NCBI GenBank assembly: GCA_030674185.1
Contig: CM060307.1
Location: forward strand, 35,990,298-36,054,297
DNA length: 64,000 nt
Direction of reading: 5' to 3'
From: Monoplex corrugatus
Lineage: Eukaryota > Mollusca > Gastropoda > Littorinimorpha > Ranellidae
This document shows, in pieces, positions 1-10,559 of this stretch. Every line of letters begins with the position of its first letter. The stretch's first letter is position 1. The translations under genes were made by a program, and so were the position numbers. The notes under the pieces are model-generated. The model searched no databases, was not told the origin of the DNA, and saw only the letters and a program-made list of their open reading frames with translations.

Positions 1-246
1 GATTATGTTGTTACCTTATCAGGCCTGTTGTTTGCGTGGTGACATGCTCTTGTTGGGTAGATATAAACATTACAAGATGATAATACTGAGTTTTTTGTTT
101 ATTTTTAGCGGTCAGCGCAACGGGGTTATAATGTATGCCCGATCGTTTCCCGTCCTATAATTCGTGTGATCAGTATTTGTGGATGGAACCAGCAAAAACA
201 TCTAAGAACTAACGAACACAGTAGACCATGCATACGCACATATGAG

Positions 247-379
<133 letters not shown>

Positions 380-1137
380 CAAGTCCTACTCCCTTTCTAC
401 CCTCAGAGAAGGAGCTTCACTTTCCTATCTACCTCTCAAACATTTTCAAGGCTGTTTGATTGTTTGAGGTCTGTGGCAAGGATCATGTAAAGATGAAATT
501 GTCTGTCTTTGGCCTTGTGTCGGATGTATCCATGGGGAAGCTTGGTCTTTCTCCCACATCCTTTTTCAATGATCCCATCTGATATCACGTGCAAACGTCC
601 CTGACTTTTTCTTTAACGAGTGCAGATGTTCATTTTTAGCAGTGAACTCGACTGTTTGACATGCACTGGAAATCCTTTTACATTGAATATTTTCCGTATC
701 ATGTTCTGCGCATATGAAAGAAGAATTTGTTTTCAGATCCTCAGTGATGAAAGTGAAGTACGTGTTCGAATGTTTCTTTATGACAGAATCGCTGTGAAAT
801 TCTCTGTTTGAGAATAATTATGAGAATCTTTCTTCACAACAAGAGAAGCATTTTTCAAAAGTTTTGTTTGTGTCAGAAGCATTTTTGGTATTTTATAGAA
901 ATGTTTATTTTAAGGTTTACTTTATACCAAAATTTGGAAGCGCTTTTGAGATTTTCCTTGAGAAAGACAATTATGTATTATTTTTTTCATGAGACTTTGG
1001 AACTTGGACAGCAATGCAGATTTTCCAAACGCTCCCTTTGTAAATAAAAGAAGCAAGGATAAGAAAAATGTTATAGGCAGAATTGTGTTTTATTAATAAC
1101 CTGCAACCTGGAAGCTTTCAGTTTTCTCTTAAGACAT

Positions 1138-1213
1138 ATTCTGACGAAATATGTGATGAGACTTATTCTGACCAAATGTGTGATGAGACTTATTCTGACG
1201 AAATGTGTGATGC
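1138..1213. repeat. 27-bp tandem repeat, 3 copies
   Basis: TTCTGACGAAATRTGTGATG followed by AGACTTA occurs three times with one or two substitutions. Confidence 0.85.
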
Positions 1214-1439
1214 TTTTCATATATTTTTTCCGCCACATTTGATATAAGAAGAAGGAAAGAGCTGCATGTTGTTTTTTTTTTATTAAGAGGCCTGGGTGAA
1301 TTATGGCACGGAAGGGTATAGTATAACCATTGGCTTCCGGCATACAGTTTTAGCTTTTTCCTGTGTTCTCTTTTTAATAAATTCACACATTAGCAAATTC
1401 ACACATTTTTAGTGTTCTTTAGAACAGTCAGTATATGAT

Positions 1440-1556
1440 AATCACTGCATCTCAGCATATGAGTAGTCACTGCAACTGTGCATATTGTCACTGCAACTGT
1501 GCATATGAGTAGTCACTGCAACTCTACATATAGTCACTGCTACTCTGCATACGAGT
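1440..1556. repeat. Short degenerate tandem repeat (about 25 bp)
   Basis: AGTCACTGCAACTNTGCATA with or without TGAGT recurs about five times, some copies lacking the last bases. Confidence 0.8.
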
Positions 1557-2024
1557 TAATCTTTTGACTGTTAGATTTTGTCTTTATGGAGAAAATGTTT
1601 TCAAATTCTTTGTTTATAATTGAAGCCCTTTTCATATTCTCTTCGTGTACGACAAGACAGATAAGCTGACAAATATTCTCAGTTATACAATCAAAGTATC
1701 GTGTGTAAGCCAGCAAAGATTTTGAGCATGAATTCAGAGAATTGGATTGCCGTTGACTCTACACAACAGTAGAGCCACATGTATTAGGTGTTTTCATCAC
1801 CTCAACATGTGCAATGTTTAAATTAATGTGGACTAGCTTTACTATTTTGCATTTCCTTTGTTTGACTTTAATCAAGAGGCAGACGTAGAGAATTGGATGG
1901 TGGCACACCCACGGACACATGATACTATATCCTTTATGTCATTGCTTGGAAACGCCTGTTAACGCCCTATCGGTATACTCAGTCCTATGCGTACATTTCG
2001 TTGAAAACAGCATACACAGCAATA

Positions 2025-2154
2025 TTTAATAATAATAATTAATTAATTAATAATTACAATATTTTATATAGCGCAAAATCTTGACAAAATCAAATCTAAG
2101 CGCTGAAGCAGACACACACGCAAGCACGCACGCACGCACGCACGCCCACACACG

Positions 2155-2221
<67 letters not shown>

Positions 2222-3155
2222 GCGCACACACACTCACACACACGCATGGCTATAAATGGGGAGAAAGAATAAAAGCAATAAAAGCAAGAATAAAAGCAAT
2301 GGAAAATTATAGAGAGCATAGCATATACAATTATATATTATAACCATGTGATTCCCCTCCGAGCGGAGACAGGCTGCAGAGGGGGGGGGGGGGAGGGGGG
2401 TTGAGTGAGGTTAGGATTTTATGCGGAGGAGAAAAGGTGAGTTTTGAGAGCGGACTTGAAGGAGACAAAAGTAGGTTGCTGACGGACTGAGAGAGGAAGT
2501 TTGTTCCAGGAGAGCGGACCAGAAACAGAGAAGGCTCGTGGACCATAGGTATTGAGCTTAGTGCGTGGAAAGCGAAAAGTCAGAGGATCGGAGGCAGAGC
2601 GGAGGGTTACGTGAGGGAACATAGATCTCAAGTAGGCTTGACAGGTAATCGGGGGCTGCGTTATTGAAGCTTTTGTAGCACATGGTGTCTAGTTTGTACT
2701 GTATGCGCTTTGTTACAGGGAGCCAGTGAAGTTGTGCCAGGAGAGGAGATATGTGGTCAGCTTTTTTCTTTTTGAGTACAAGGCGTACAGCATTGTTTTG
2801 AATGCGCTGTAGGATGTGAATGGTGGAGGCAGGAAGACCAGACAGGAGTGAATTGCAATAGTCAATGCGAGACATTATGAAGGAGAGAACGAGTTTTGCA
2901 GTTGTTTCGACAGAGAGATACTTCCTGATCAGCCTTATACGATGGAGATGATAGTAGCAGGATCTGGCAGTTTGAGAAACAAAGTTGTTCATGGAGAGGG
3001 TAGAGTCAATGCAGACACCAAGGTTTTTAGCTGAATCAGAAATTGGGACTGATGTGTTACATAATGGGAGAGAAAGAGGAGGCAGCTGAGAAAGTTTCTG
3101 ACGGGTGCCAATGAGGATAGCTTCTGTCTTGTCGTCATTAAGCTGATTTACGAAA
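2025..3155 (-). mobile_element. L2/CR1-like LINE fragment, 5'-truncated, frameshifted
   Basis: On the minus strand from about 3150 the translation reads LNDDKTEAILIGT, then KNLGVCIDSTLSM. It continues with SQTARSCYYHL, SRIDYCNSLLSGLPAS and LHWLPVTKRIQYKLD, the thumb region of L2/CR1-clade reverse transcriptase. Near 2560-2630 the frame shifts, and the other frame continues GPRAFSVSGPLSWNKLP and FKSALKTHLF, the usual C-terminus. Catalytic RT motifs are missing because of 5' truncation. Downstream sits a C-rich tract (G14 at 2381-2394 on the plus strand), a large CA microsatellite, then GCGCTATATAAA and an ATTA-rich tail near 2025-2075, the usual 3' end of these elements. It is non-functional. 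Confidence 0.85.
2108..2250. repeat. (ACGC)n-(CA)n-(CG)n microsatellite
   Basis: ACGC units, then about 22 CA units, then a 19-nt alternating CG run (2207-2225), then more CA. It is all alternating purine-pyrimidine and lies in the 3' UTR of the LINE above. Confidence 0.98.
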
Positions 3156-3648
3156 TCTGAAGCTTATCTTTTCAACATATTGCTTCAGAAGATTATCAGT
3201 TTGTACACAATGAAAATTAAAAGGTCACGAGTGAGTTAGAAATGCACTAATTTGAAAGTCATTGGTACTATTTGGCTTCCCTATTCCGACTTATTTTGGT
3301 TTCGTCTGCTTTTACAGTGAACGGTGATACATTTTTTGCACCCCAAACAGATTATTCAAACTATTTTATCATTTCGGTACACAGTCCTATTTCGATGTAA
3401 TGTGCACTAAAGAAAATATCTTTTCATAATTCATTCTACATGAACAAGTTTGTGATGTTTCTAAAACGAAAGGAATGTACATAAAATAGAAAGTGGAATG
3501 TATCAATTTTTGCATGGCAATGCGCGCTGGCTGACCACCGGTGCCGGTGTATGAGTAAGTTCTCCTGCGGAGTTGTTAGCCGGGATGTGTGGGATGGGGA
3601 AAAAACTGCCTCCATACCGATAGGGCTGAGTATACTTAGGGTGTTAAC

Positions 3649-4235
3649 AAACCTCTGTCTGGTTCGTTAGACCCGGGAGCTATTTTCATCGCCTTATTTC
3701 TGTCCTCCTATTGGTTGCTGACCGTTAATATTCAGTTTCTATTGATTTGCATACAGAAGTCAATGTTCTGTAAACAGTGGAGTATGTTTACATGTATTAA
3801 GCTCTGTGAGAAATGTCGACTGCTGCAGTCAGTGTGTGTTGAGTGAGTCTAGGAATCATGGTACTCCAGTTGTGAACATGGAATCAGTTCATTGTAAGCA
3901 GTCTGGCATGTGAATTGATGAGTTGGGACAAATTGGTCTTGTTTATGTCTGTGTGAATGTTTGGCATCTGTCGTCCTCGAGAGACCATGCCTGTGCATCC
4001 TAATAGTTTCCTGCTAGTTTCATATCTGACAACTTTTTTTTGCTGTAGCACGCTTTCGTACTTGATTACCGTATATCTTGTCAATTCAGGTGTGATGTTT
4101 TCATATATTTGTCTTTCAGGTCGAAACAGAAAACTTGGACTCAAATCGGAATAGAAAATCTGGGTATCGAGCTTGCAGTCGATTGTATGAATCTGAGACA
4201 GGAACTATTTGTATGCCAGTTTAATTGATTATATT
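3649..4235 (+). repeat. R1 interspersed repeat, copy A, right part
   Basis: Aligns by eye with 7770-8370. Shared text includes GTTCGTTAGAC, AATTCAGTTTCTGCTGATTT-like, AGAAATGTCGACTGC and GTGAACATGGA. This is the continuation of copy A beyond the TIR insertion. Confidence 0.7.
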
Positions 4236-5280
4236 ATTATTTGTTGGTAGCATCCCATGACATCTACGCACTCCTTGCTATTGTAAAAATGGTTTGTGTG
4301 ATGTTAAGTGTATGTCTTGTCTACGAGATGTAATTGTAGTATATATATAGCTTTCCTATAAAATAGGAGTAATTGCATTTGACCCTCAGGTATCTATTTG
4401 TACATAAAACATTACCTGCCTGTTGTTTCCCTACACAGTGGTTACGTCCCTGAATGGTCGAGATTTAATTTGTCCAGTATGATTCTTAAACAGTGAACAA
4501 CCTGGTGGTCAGATGGGATTGTGTGCTGCGCTCGTTGTTTGTCATTTGGCTTATCACTTTATGAAGTCATCGTATGTATAGTGATAAGATTCTGCTACCA
4601 ACACAGGACTTAATGAATATTTATGGGCTTTTATGGTTCCCGTATAAAGTTCTTTGTAACTTGCTTGCATTGTGTATAATGATATTTTGTCAGTTGTTTA
4701 TGTTTGAAAGATGATATTTCCTTGTGTAGTTGATAAATCTGACGAAAATCCTGAGGATATAGTTCTTTTTGGAACCGAACAAAATGGTTGCTCCGATTGT
4801 GTATTTGACTTTATCATGTTATGTGCTAAACATTGTTCCTGCACGGATAAAACGAAATCTTATGAGCAAAAATCAGATGTTTTTAAGATATACCTACTTT
4901 GACGAAGAACGTATTTCAGAGTGAAATTTGGATTCTGCACAGTTATCGGATTAAAGGAATTATTACTAGTGTGTATTTATTGAAAACTCAGCCTTTAGTA
5001 TGTTACCGTCGAAATAATTCTTTTTAGGTCAGAGATTTGTTGACATGATAATGTGATCTCAGAAAAGACTGTGTTCAAACCACGCGATAACCACTTTTTC
5101 GGCATACTGGCACTCTCTCTATGCCATTAAGACTTCATTGTCCGTTTGTCATGTAAAGTGGATGACTGCTGAGTTTACTTGTGATTTGTTTGCTATATAA
5201 CGTTTATTGTAGTGATTTGTGTCAATGAAGAAGGCTGAAAGATTTTTTTTGAAAAACTTGGATGATTTTAAGTTATGTAG
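4236..5280. other. No recognised feature
   Basis: AT-rich DNA with only short chance reading frames (the longest at 4711-4902). No splice-flanked exon or named repeat was recognised. Confidence 0.5.
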
Positions 5281-5765
5281 CTTGTCAGGATGTCACCAGT
5301 GCTGTGGTTATAGTGTATGCCACGAGTATTTCTCGGTCACTTGGCTCATGTGTCATACGTTTTGGCGGAATTAGTTGCGCGCAAGGATGTGCACATCTGA
5401 GATTTTACCGAGTATACTGAAACTGCCTTATTTACACGTGCAGCCACTCCACCTTCACAACGAGGGAGAGAATGAACCATCACTCCCGAAGAAAAGTTTC
5501 AAAGCTGTTTAAGTGTTTAGTTTATGGTAGAGATCATGCAAGGATGAAATTGTTTGACTTGGGCATTGTGTCGGGTGTATTATTGGGACTTGGCTTCGTC
5601 TTCTTCTTTTTCCTTCATTGGTATTGATTCAAGCAGATATATCGTGCAAACTTTCGGCATTTGGTGTGTGTAACTCTGTGAAAGTGTTCCTTCTTGGCAG
5701 TGAGGTCACTGGAAATCCTCTTACAGTGAATAGTTTCCCTTCTCACAAATTATACCAAAAAAACC
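5281..5765 (+). repeat. R1 interspersed repeat, copy B, left part
   Basis: GTTATAGTGTATGCCACGAG and the 5455-5760 block match copy A (110-780) and copy C (13310-14480). The match stops where LINE-derived sequence begins at about 5770. The right part of the same copy resumes at about 7685. Confidence 0.65.
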
Positions 5766-5769
5766 TAGG

Positions 5770-6520
5770 GAGACACTGTGACGAACGGCCGGAAGGTAAA
5801 GCCGATACAGAAATTCAACTACTCATGGAGCAACTAAGCTGCAACCCTAAAGATGTAATCATGTACACGAATGGCTCAGTCAGCGATAACAATACTGGAT
5901 GGGGCCTCCCTGTCAAACAGAATGGATACACCATAAATGAAAATATCGCTACACATGATACCACAACTTCCAGTATTACGATGGAAATTGAGACAGCGTG
6001 AACTTCAGTAGTTAACTTCACCGGGTGATGAAATGAAAGAAAGTCAAGCCTTCATCCTGACTGACTTGATAAACCCATTTCAAAAAGTGCAAAATGGAGT
6101 AGGAACTGCAGATTGGCACAAAGCAGTGAGCAGTATCGACCTACAAAATTTTACATGGATCCACAGACCTTGACATGCCGGTGTTAAGTGAAATAAACAT
6201 GCCGACAAATTTGCAGGCAGTGCCACTACAACAAAAAATTCTCTATATTGGACAGCCCGAAGTCCTTAAAAGCTTAAAATCGTGTCTATGCGAACAAAAT
6301 GTGAGTCGTCCTATTATTGTCTTACTGAGAAAGTAACACATGGAGGAAGTGGCCGAAAAAAAAATGCCATGAAAGGAAAATCAAGAGCTATCATGTCAGG
6401 CAAACACTACTACCATCTCAGAAGTAACTGCGTAGACTCCTACAATGTGGAATGAAAAATGTCTAGGCATTTCTTGAAACAGAGATTAAAGGAAATGTGA
6501 CGAAATGGTAAAGACGGCTG
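5770..6520 (+). mobile_element. Non-LTR retrotransposon RNase H fragment (I-like), decayed
   Basis: The plus-strand frame reads MYTNGSVSDNNTGWG and TTSSITMEIETA, then a stop. The next frame continues SQAFILTDLINPFQKVQNG, DWHKAVSSIDLQNFTWIHRP and NKHADKFAGSA. These match the RNase H domain at the C-terminus of I-clade elements, where the first motif is YTDGS; here the catalytic Asp is Asn. Several stops and frame changes make it a pseudogene. The tail RIMSGKHYYHL-like at 6390-6420 is typical of the post-RNase H region. Confidence 0.75.
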
Positions 6521-6764
6521 GGGATCGGGGAAGGTTGTCACACTGTGTGTGTGTGGGTGTATTTGTGGTCTGTTTGTTGAGTGTTGTCGGTACGTCTTTA
6601 CGTTTTTCATGATATTTGTTGACTTTTGTTTTTGTCTTCTTTGCATCTGTGTGGGCTGGTGTATGTGTGTATATGTGAACAAGTATGTATATGTTTCTTT
6701 TGTTTGTTTCTCTTCTGCTTTTGTTTCGTTTACGTTCATTTTGTTTTGTCTTATTTGTTGTGTT

Positions 6765-7365
6765 TAGAGTTTAACGGTCTTGTCAAGTGGTGCGACGAGA
6801 ACAGCTTAGAATTGAACACTACAGAAACCAAAGAGATTATCCTGGATTTTCGGAGTAAGAAGGATCTCATATGACCACTGACAATCAAAGGATCAGTGAT
6901 TGAGGCCGTAGACTCGGGTCAAGTTCCTGGGGTTGTTCATTTCCCCCTCCTTATGCTGGACACATGTCTCCATCATCAAAGGGCACAGCAAAGGATGTTT
7001 ATCCTGTGGCATCTGAAAAAAAAGACCAACCGGCGGGAATTTTTATGAACTGTTTATCATTCAGTCATTGAGAGCGTGTCAACGTTCCCACTGTTCACCG
7101 GGTATAGTGGGATCACCCATGACCAAAGAAGACGTCTCAACCGTGTGGTGAAGCAGGTGGAGCGGGATCACCGGGACTTTCCTGCCTTCGTTACATAAAA
7201 TCTTCAACAAGAGAGCGTTGGCACGGACGAAGCGGATCATTGCTGATCGCACCCAGCCAGCCAACAAACTGTATCAGACCCTGCCCTCTAGGAGGACGCT
7301 GAGCTAGTTATTTCAAGAACAGATTTTATCCTATTTCCGTTGATCCGATGAACTCAGCTTGGCTT
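6765..7365 (+). mobile_element. LINE reverse-transcriptase C-terminal fragment, decayed
   Basis: Translation gives LVKWCDENSLELNTTETKE, then IILDFRSKK, the motif after the YADD site in L2/Rex-like RTs. Further on, in shifted frames, come FNKRALARTKRIIADRTQPA, then LYQTLPSRR, the C-terminal signature. Multiple frameshifts and stops. It ends just before the TG microsatellite. Confidence 0.75.
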
Positions 7366-7418
7366 TTATAATAGACATCAACCTGTCATTGTATCAGTGA
7401 ATCCACCAAAACTGCACT

Positions 7419-7420
<2 letters not shown>

Positions 7421-7474
<54 letters not shown>

Positions 7475-7475
7475 C

Positions 7476-7549
<74 letters not shown>
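7421..7549. repeat. (TG)n microsatellite
   Basis: About 64 TG units with a short CGTG interruption. Confidence 0.98.
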
Positions 7550-7684
7550 TGGATTCTGTCTATCGTAAGTTTTCATACGATGTGCCACAATATTTTTCCA
7601 CATGTATTAGTATGTCAGTGATTCTGCTTTCTTTTATTGGATTTTCCTCCATGAATGAAAAGTGACGATACGTAGCGTGGCTTG

Positions 7685-8375
7685 ACTTATAAGCAGGACC
7701 CAGACGTTTGGATTTGGATTCTGGTACCCCGCTACACAAAGTGCTGTTCCATTACGTCATTGCTTGAAAACATTTGTCTAGTTCGTTAGACTTGAGGGCT
7801 GTTAGATCAGTTTTCCTGTTTGTCTTCGTTCTCCCATTGGTCACTGTCTGGTAATTCAGTTTCTGCTGATTTGCATAAAGAAGTCAGTGTTCTGTAGACA
7901 GTAGAGTATCTTTGTTGAAAGCTGTTAGAAATGTCGACTGCCGCCAGTCAGTAGGTGTTCGATCAGCCTAGGATCCATGGTACTCAGCCGTGAACATGGA
8001 GTCGGTTTAGTTTAAACAATCTGGCATATTGATGGATTGGAACAATCTGTTGTTGTTTATGTCTTTGGAAGTATCTGGCATCCGTCCTTCTCCAGAGACA
8101 TTGCCCGTGCGCTGTCGTGGTTTGAGGTCTGATTTCTGTATGGCGGTAGTACTGTCTGGTGTTTAAGGACCGTAGGCCTTGTCAGTTTGTGTATGAGATT
8201 TTTTTTTCAGTGGGTTGTGTGACATCAGACCAAACGAAAACTTGTAGAAAGCCCGTTCTTTCATTTTCATGTGACTTCGTTTTATATCATTTTATTAGTA
8301 TTCACTGACTTGTTAGTTACACATTGAAACAGGAACCTTCGGTTCCAGGTATTCAGTTAACATGTGACTATATTG
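7685..8375 (+). repeat. R1 interspersed repeat, copy B, right part
   Basis: 7685-7780 matches 1880-1959 and 7770-8370 matches 3649-4235, so this copy preserves the junction that the TIR element interrupts in copy A. Confidence 0.65.
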
Positions 8376-8423
8376 TACGTGAGTCTGTCGTGTTAACTGA
8401 TTGTATGCCTGGCTCATTGGTGG

Positions 8424-8520
8424 AATTATTGTTATTGTTATTATTATCATTATTATCATTATTATTATTATTATTATCATTATTATTATTATTATTGTTG
8501 TTGTTGTCGTTGTTGTTGTC
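8424..8520. repeat. (TTA/TTG)n microsatellite
   Basis: Imperfect TTATTA, TTATCA and TTGTTG units over about 97 bp. Confidence 0.95.
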
Positions 8521-8749
8521 ATTCTTGTGTAGCGCTGTTCTCGACTCTCATTTGAATTCAATCGGCACATCACACATTATCATACTTTTTTTTTTTAAAT
8601 GAAGCATAGAGAAGTAAAATTGTTAATCGAGCTGACCACATTCCAGTATGTTGCTGCATAGTCTTCATCATTGTTGGGTGTGTGTGTTGGGTGATTTCGT
8701 GTTTCTATAAGCCACCGGACACTGACATGACTTACAGGATCTGTAACAA

Positions 8750-8890
8750 GTGTAGTTGGTAATCTCTATGCGTATACACATGAAGAGGGATTGGGCACTG
8801 GCAGGTCAGCACACATGTTAACTTGGGAGATCGGAAAAATCTTCAGCCTTTATCCACCAGGCAGAGATGTCTTGGCGGACCAAAGCTAAG
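8750..8890 (-). repeat. SINE family S2, copy 1
   Basis: The reverse complement reads GATTTTTCCGATCTCCCAAG, then TTAACATGTGTGCTGACCTG and CTTCATGTGTATACGC. It aligns with 17080-17170 and 49290-49400. This composition is familiar from gastropod intron repeats (recollection only). Confidence 0.65.
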
Positions 8891-8989
8891 ACCCTTTGAT
8901 TGGAATTCTGACGTTTATCCGCTTGACTACAGCGCTAAGCTGTTTTACTTCATGACAGTAGGCCACGTACGTTCCATTGAACTTTGAAG

Positions 8990-9493
8990 CAAAGCGGATG
9001 GCTTGTCTATTACCCATATTATGCGTGTTTTTGTCTTTCATGGTAATATTAACTGTGGACCTTTAGAGATGTTCATAAAGAACTAACAAATCTCTTGGTC
9101 CAAGCTATGGTCGCCACGCTGTCTGTTCAACGTTTGCTTTGTCCAGCTTGATTTCCACAAAGGGGATGGCTTGTTTATTTATCATATTATGCGTGCTTTT
9201 ATCTTCCATAGTAATACTAACTGTGGATCTTAAGAGACCTTCATAAAGAAGAACTAACAGATCTCTTGACCCAAGCTAAGGTCGCCTCGCTGTCTGATCG
9301 ATGTTTTCTTTGTCCAGCATGATTTGTACAGAGCGAATGGCTTGTCCAGTAATCACATTATGCGTGTTTTACCTTCTATAGCAGAACTAGTTGTGGACCC
9401 TAAGAGATGTTCATAAAGAAGAGTTCTATTAAATCTTTTGACCCAAGCTATAGTCGCCTCGCTGTCTGATCGACGTTTGCTTTGTCCAGCATG

Positions 9494-9495
<2 letters not shown>
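8990..9495. repeat. 163-bp tandem repeat, 3 copies plus a fragment
   Basis: Units begin near 8990, 9155 and 9325. They share GGATGGCTTGT, CATATTATGCGTG, ACTGTGGA, TTCATAAAGAA, GACCCAAGCTA, TCGCTGTCTGATCGA and TTTGTCCAGCATGATT. The last 23 bp recur at 9761-9784 beyond the CA/TG block. Confidence 0.9.
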
Positions 9496-9568
<73 letters not shown>

Positions 9569-9577
9569 ACACACACA

Positions 9578-9657
<80 letters not shown>

Positions 9658-9670
9658 ACATTTTCTCTCT

Positions 9671-9759
<89 letters not shown>
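9496..9759. repeat. (CA)n followed by (TG)n: long palindrome
   Basis: About 160 bp of CA with two single-base slips, a short ACATTTTCTCTCTCTC spacer, then about 85 bp of perfect TG. The two arms are reverse complements. Confidence 0.97.
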
Positions 9760-9760
<1 letters not shown>

Positions 9761-9784
9761 TCGACGTTTGCTTTGTCCAGCATT

Positions 9785-10126
9785 ATTCCCTAACAGTGAG
9801 AAAGCCATTAGTTTGGAACCACCTTGCAGTCAGATGCTTGTTGTTTTGAACTAGGTATTCCAAAGTGCTCTTCGCGGGCGGCGAAAAGTACGGCAAAGTG
9901 CGGTTTTTCACTGGTTTTCAACTTGCTCGTTCTCAACAAAATGCAGTGTCAGAAATAAAAAAAACATAGATCATGTTGATCTGTGATCCTTTAAGCTTTG
10001 TTTAAAGTCAAAATAAATCAATAAGTGTAACATTTACCGTTTGAAATATGCTTTTGATGATGGGAACTAAATTGCGATTTTGCTGCTGCTGGAACGACGA
10101 AATCGGAACGCAGTTTTGACCCCTAC
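9785..10126. other. Mostly unassigned; intron side of the minus-strand candidate
   Basis: No repeat or exon recognised. If the minus-strand candidate at 10318-10127 is real, this is the start of its first intron, which begins GTAGGG. Confidence 0.4.
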
Positions 10127-10318
10127 CTTGTAAACTCGCCTCGAGGAGATTCGCTGGGTCAGATATCAACAAACCATTTACACAGTCCAAAAGACGACTA
10201 AATTTGCTTTCATCCCATGTAAAAAGTGAACTGATAGGCTTCCATTTAGTCGGTCGTTTCGTGCGTTAAAAACTTCCGTCGATGATTTCGCGACCTTACT
10301 CAAAACCAATCTCGCCAT
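10127..10318 (-). pseudogene. Candidate first coding exon of a divergent gene (frameshifted)
   Basis: From an ATG at 10318 in a good context (AATATGGCGAG) the minus strand reads MARLVLSKVAKSSTEVFNAR and later stops. One base out of register, an open frame continues KRPTKWKPISSLFTWDESKF, then SRLLDCVNGLLISDPANLLE and ASLQ. It ends at a donor-like AAG/GTAGGG at 10127/10126. The composition looks protein-like in both halves, with a single shift near 10265-10280. This could be a sequencing or assembly indel, a decayed gene, or chance. I do not recognise the family, and no second exon was located to the left. Confidence 0.3.
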
Positions 10319-10456
10319 ATTTTCCTCTGTGCGAAAGGTCAAGGTTTCAACTTTCAACTTCTGCTATTTGCATACGGATTCAACCACTGGCTATTTTCCT
10401 CGAGGACTGAGAACAACGCGACCTATTTTCGCTTTCTCTTTAGCGTCTGACGCGCA
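10319..10456. promoter_or_regulatory. Candidate bidirectional promoter
   Basis: 138 bp lie between two outward-facing start codons, both in ATGGCG contexts resembling the YY1 motif AANATGGCGGC that often overlaps start codons of small housekeeping genes. The surrounding 9.87-10.56 kb has visibly more CpG than the flanking DNA. No TATA box is seen. The promoter role is inferred from geometry and composition. Confidence 0.35.
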
Positions 10457-10559
10457 ATGGCGGACACGAGCGAAGACCGTTCGGGCGAGCACATGGACGT
10501 CGAAGTTTACGTCGACCGCTCCAGCCACGACGAATCAAGCGATCTAACTTATCTAGAGG
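10457..10559 (+). CDS. Small predicted gene, exon 1 (72-residue protein)
   Basis: The ATG at 10457 has G at -3 and +4, and an in-frame TGA lies three codons upstream (10448-10450), which fixes the start. The exon encodes MADTSEDRSGEHMDVEVYVD, then RSSHDESSDLTYLE, an acidic hydrophilic stretch. It ends with a strong donor, GAGG/GTAAGT at 10559/10560, leaving one overhanging base. Joined to 11733-11848 the frame is exact: the split codon is GAT (Asp) and the product is 72 residues. There is no signal peptide or membrane segment. I do not recognise the family; an extra internal exon cannot be excluded. Confidence 0.55.

Larger units (their letters stand above)
1960..3648. mobile_element. Candidate TIR DNA transposon (non-autonomous) inserted in R1
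   Basis: The left end at 1960 reads TAACGCCCTATCGGTATACT. The right end, reverse-complemented from about 3650, reads GTTAACACCCTAAGTATACT, then CAGCCCTATCGG, so imperfect inverted ends of about 30 bp are visible. The flanks AAACGCCTGT (ending 1959) and AAACCTCTGT (starting 3649) both correspond to AAACATTTGT in the uninterrupted R1 copy at 7767-7776, which behaves as an empty site. A TTAA also lies at both ends, so a TTAA-duplicating (piggyBac-like) reading is possible. No transposase is seen; the interior holds an L2-like LINE and unassigned DNA (3160-3600). Confidence 0.5.
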
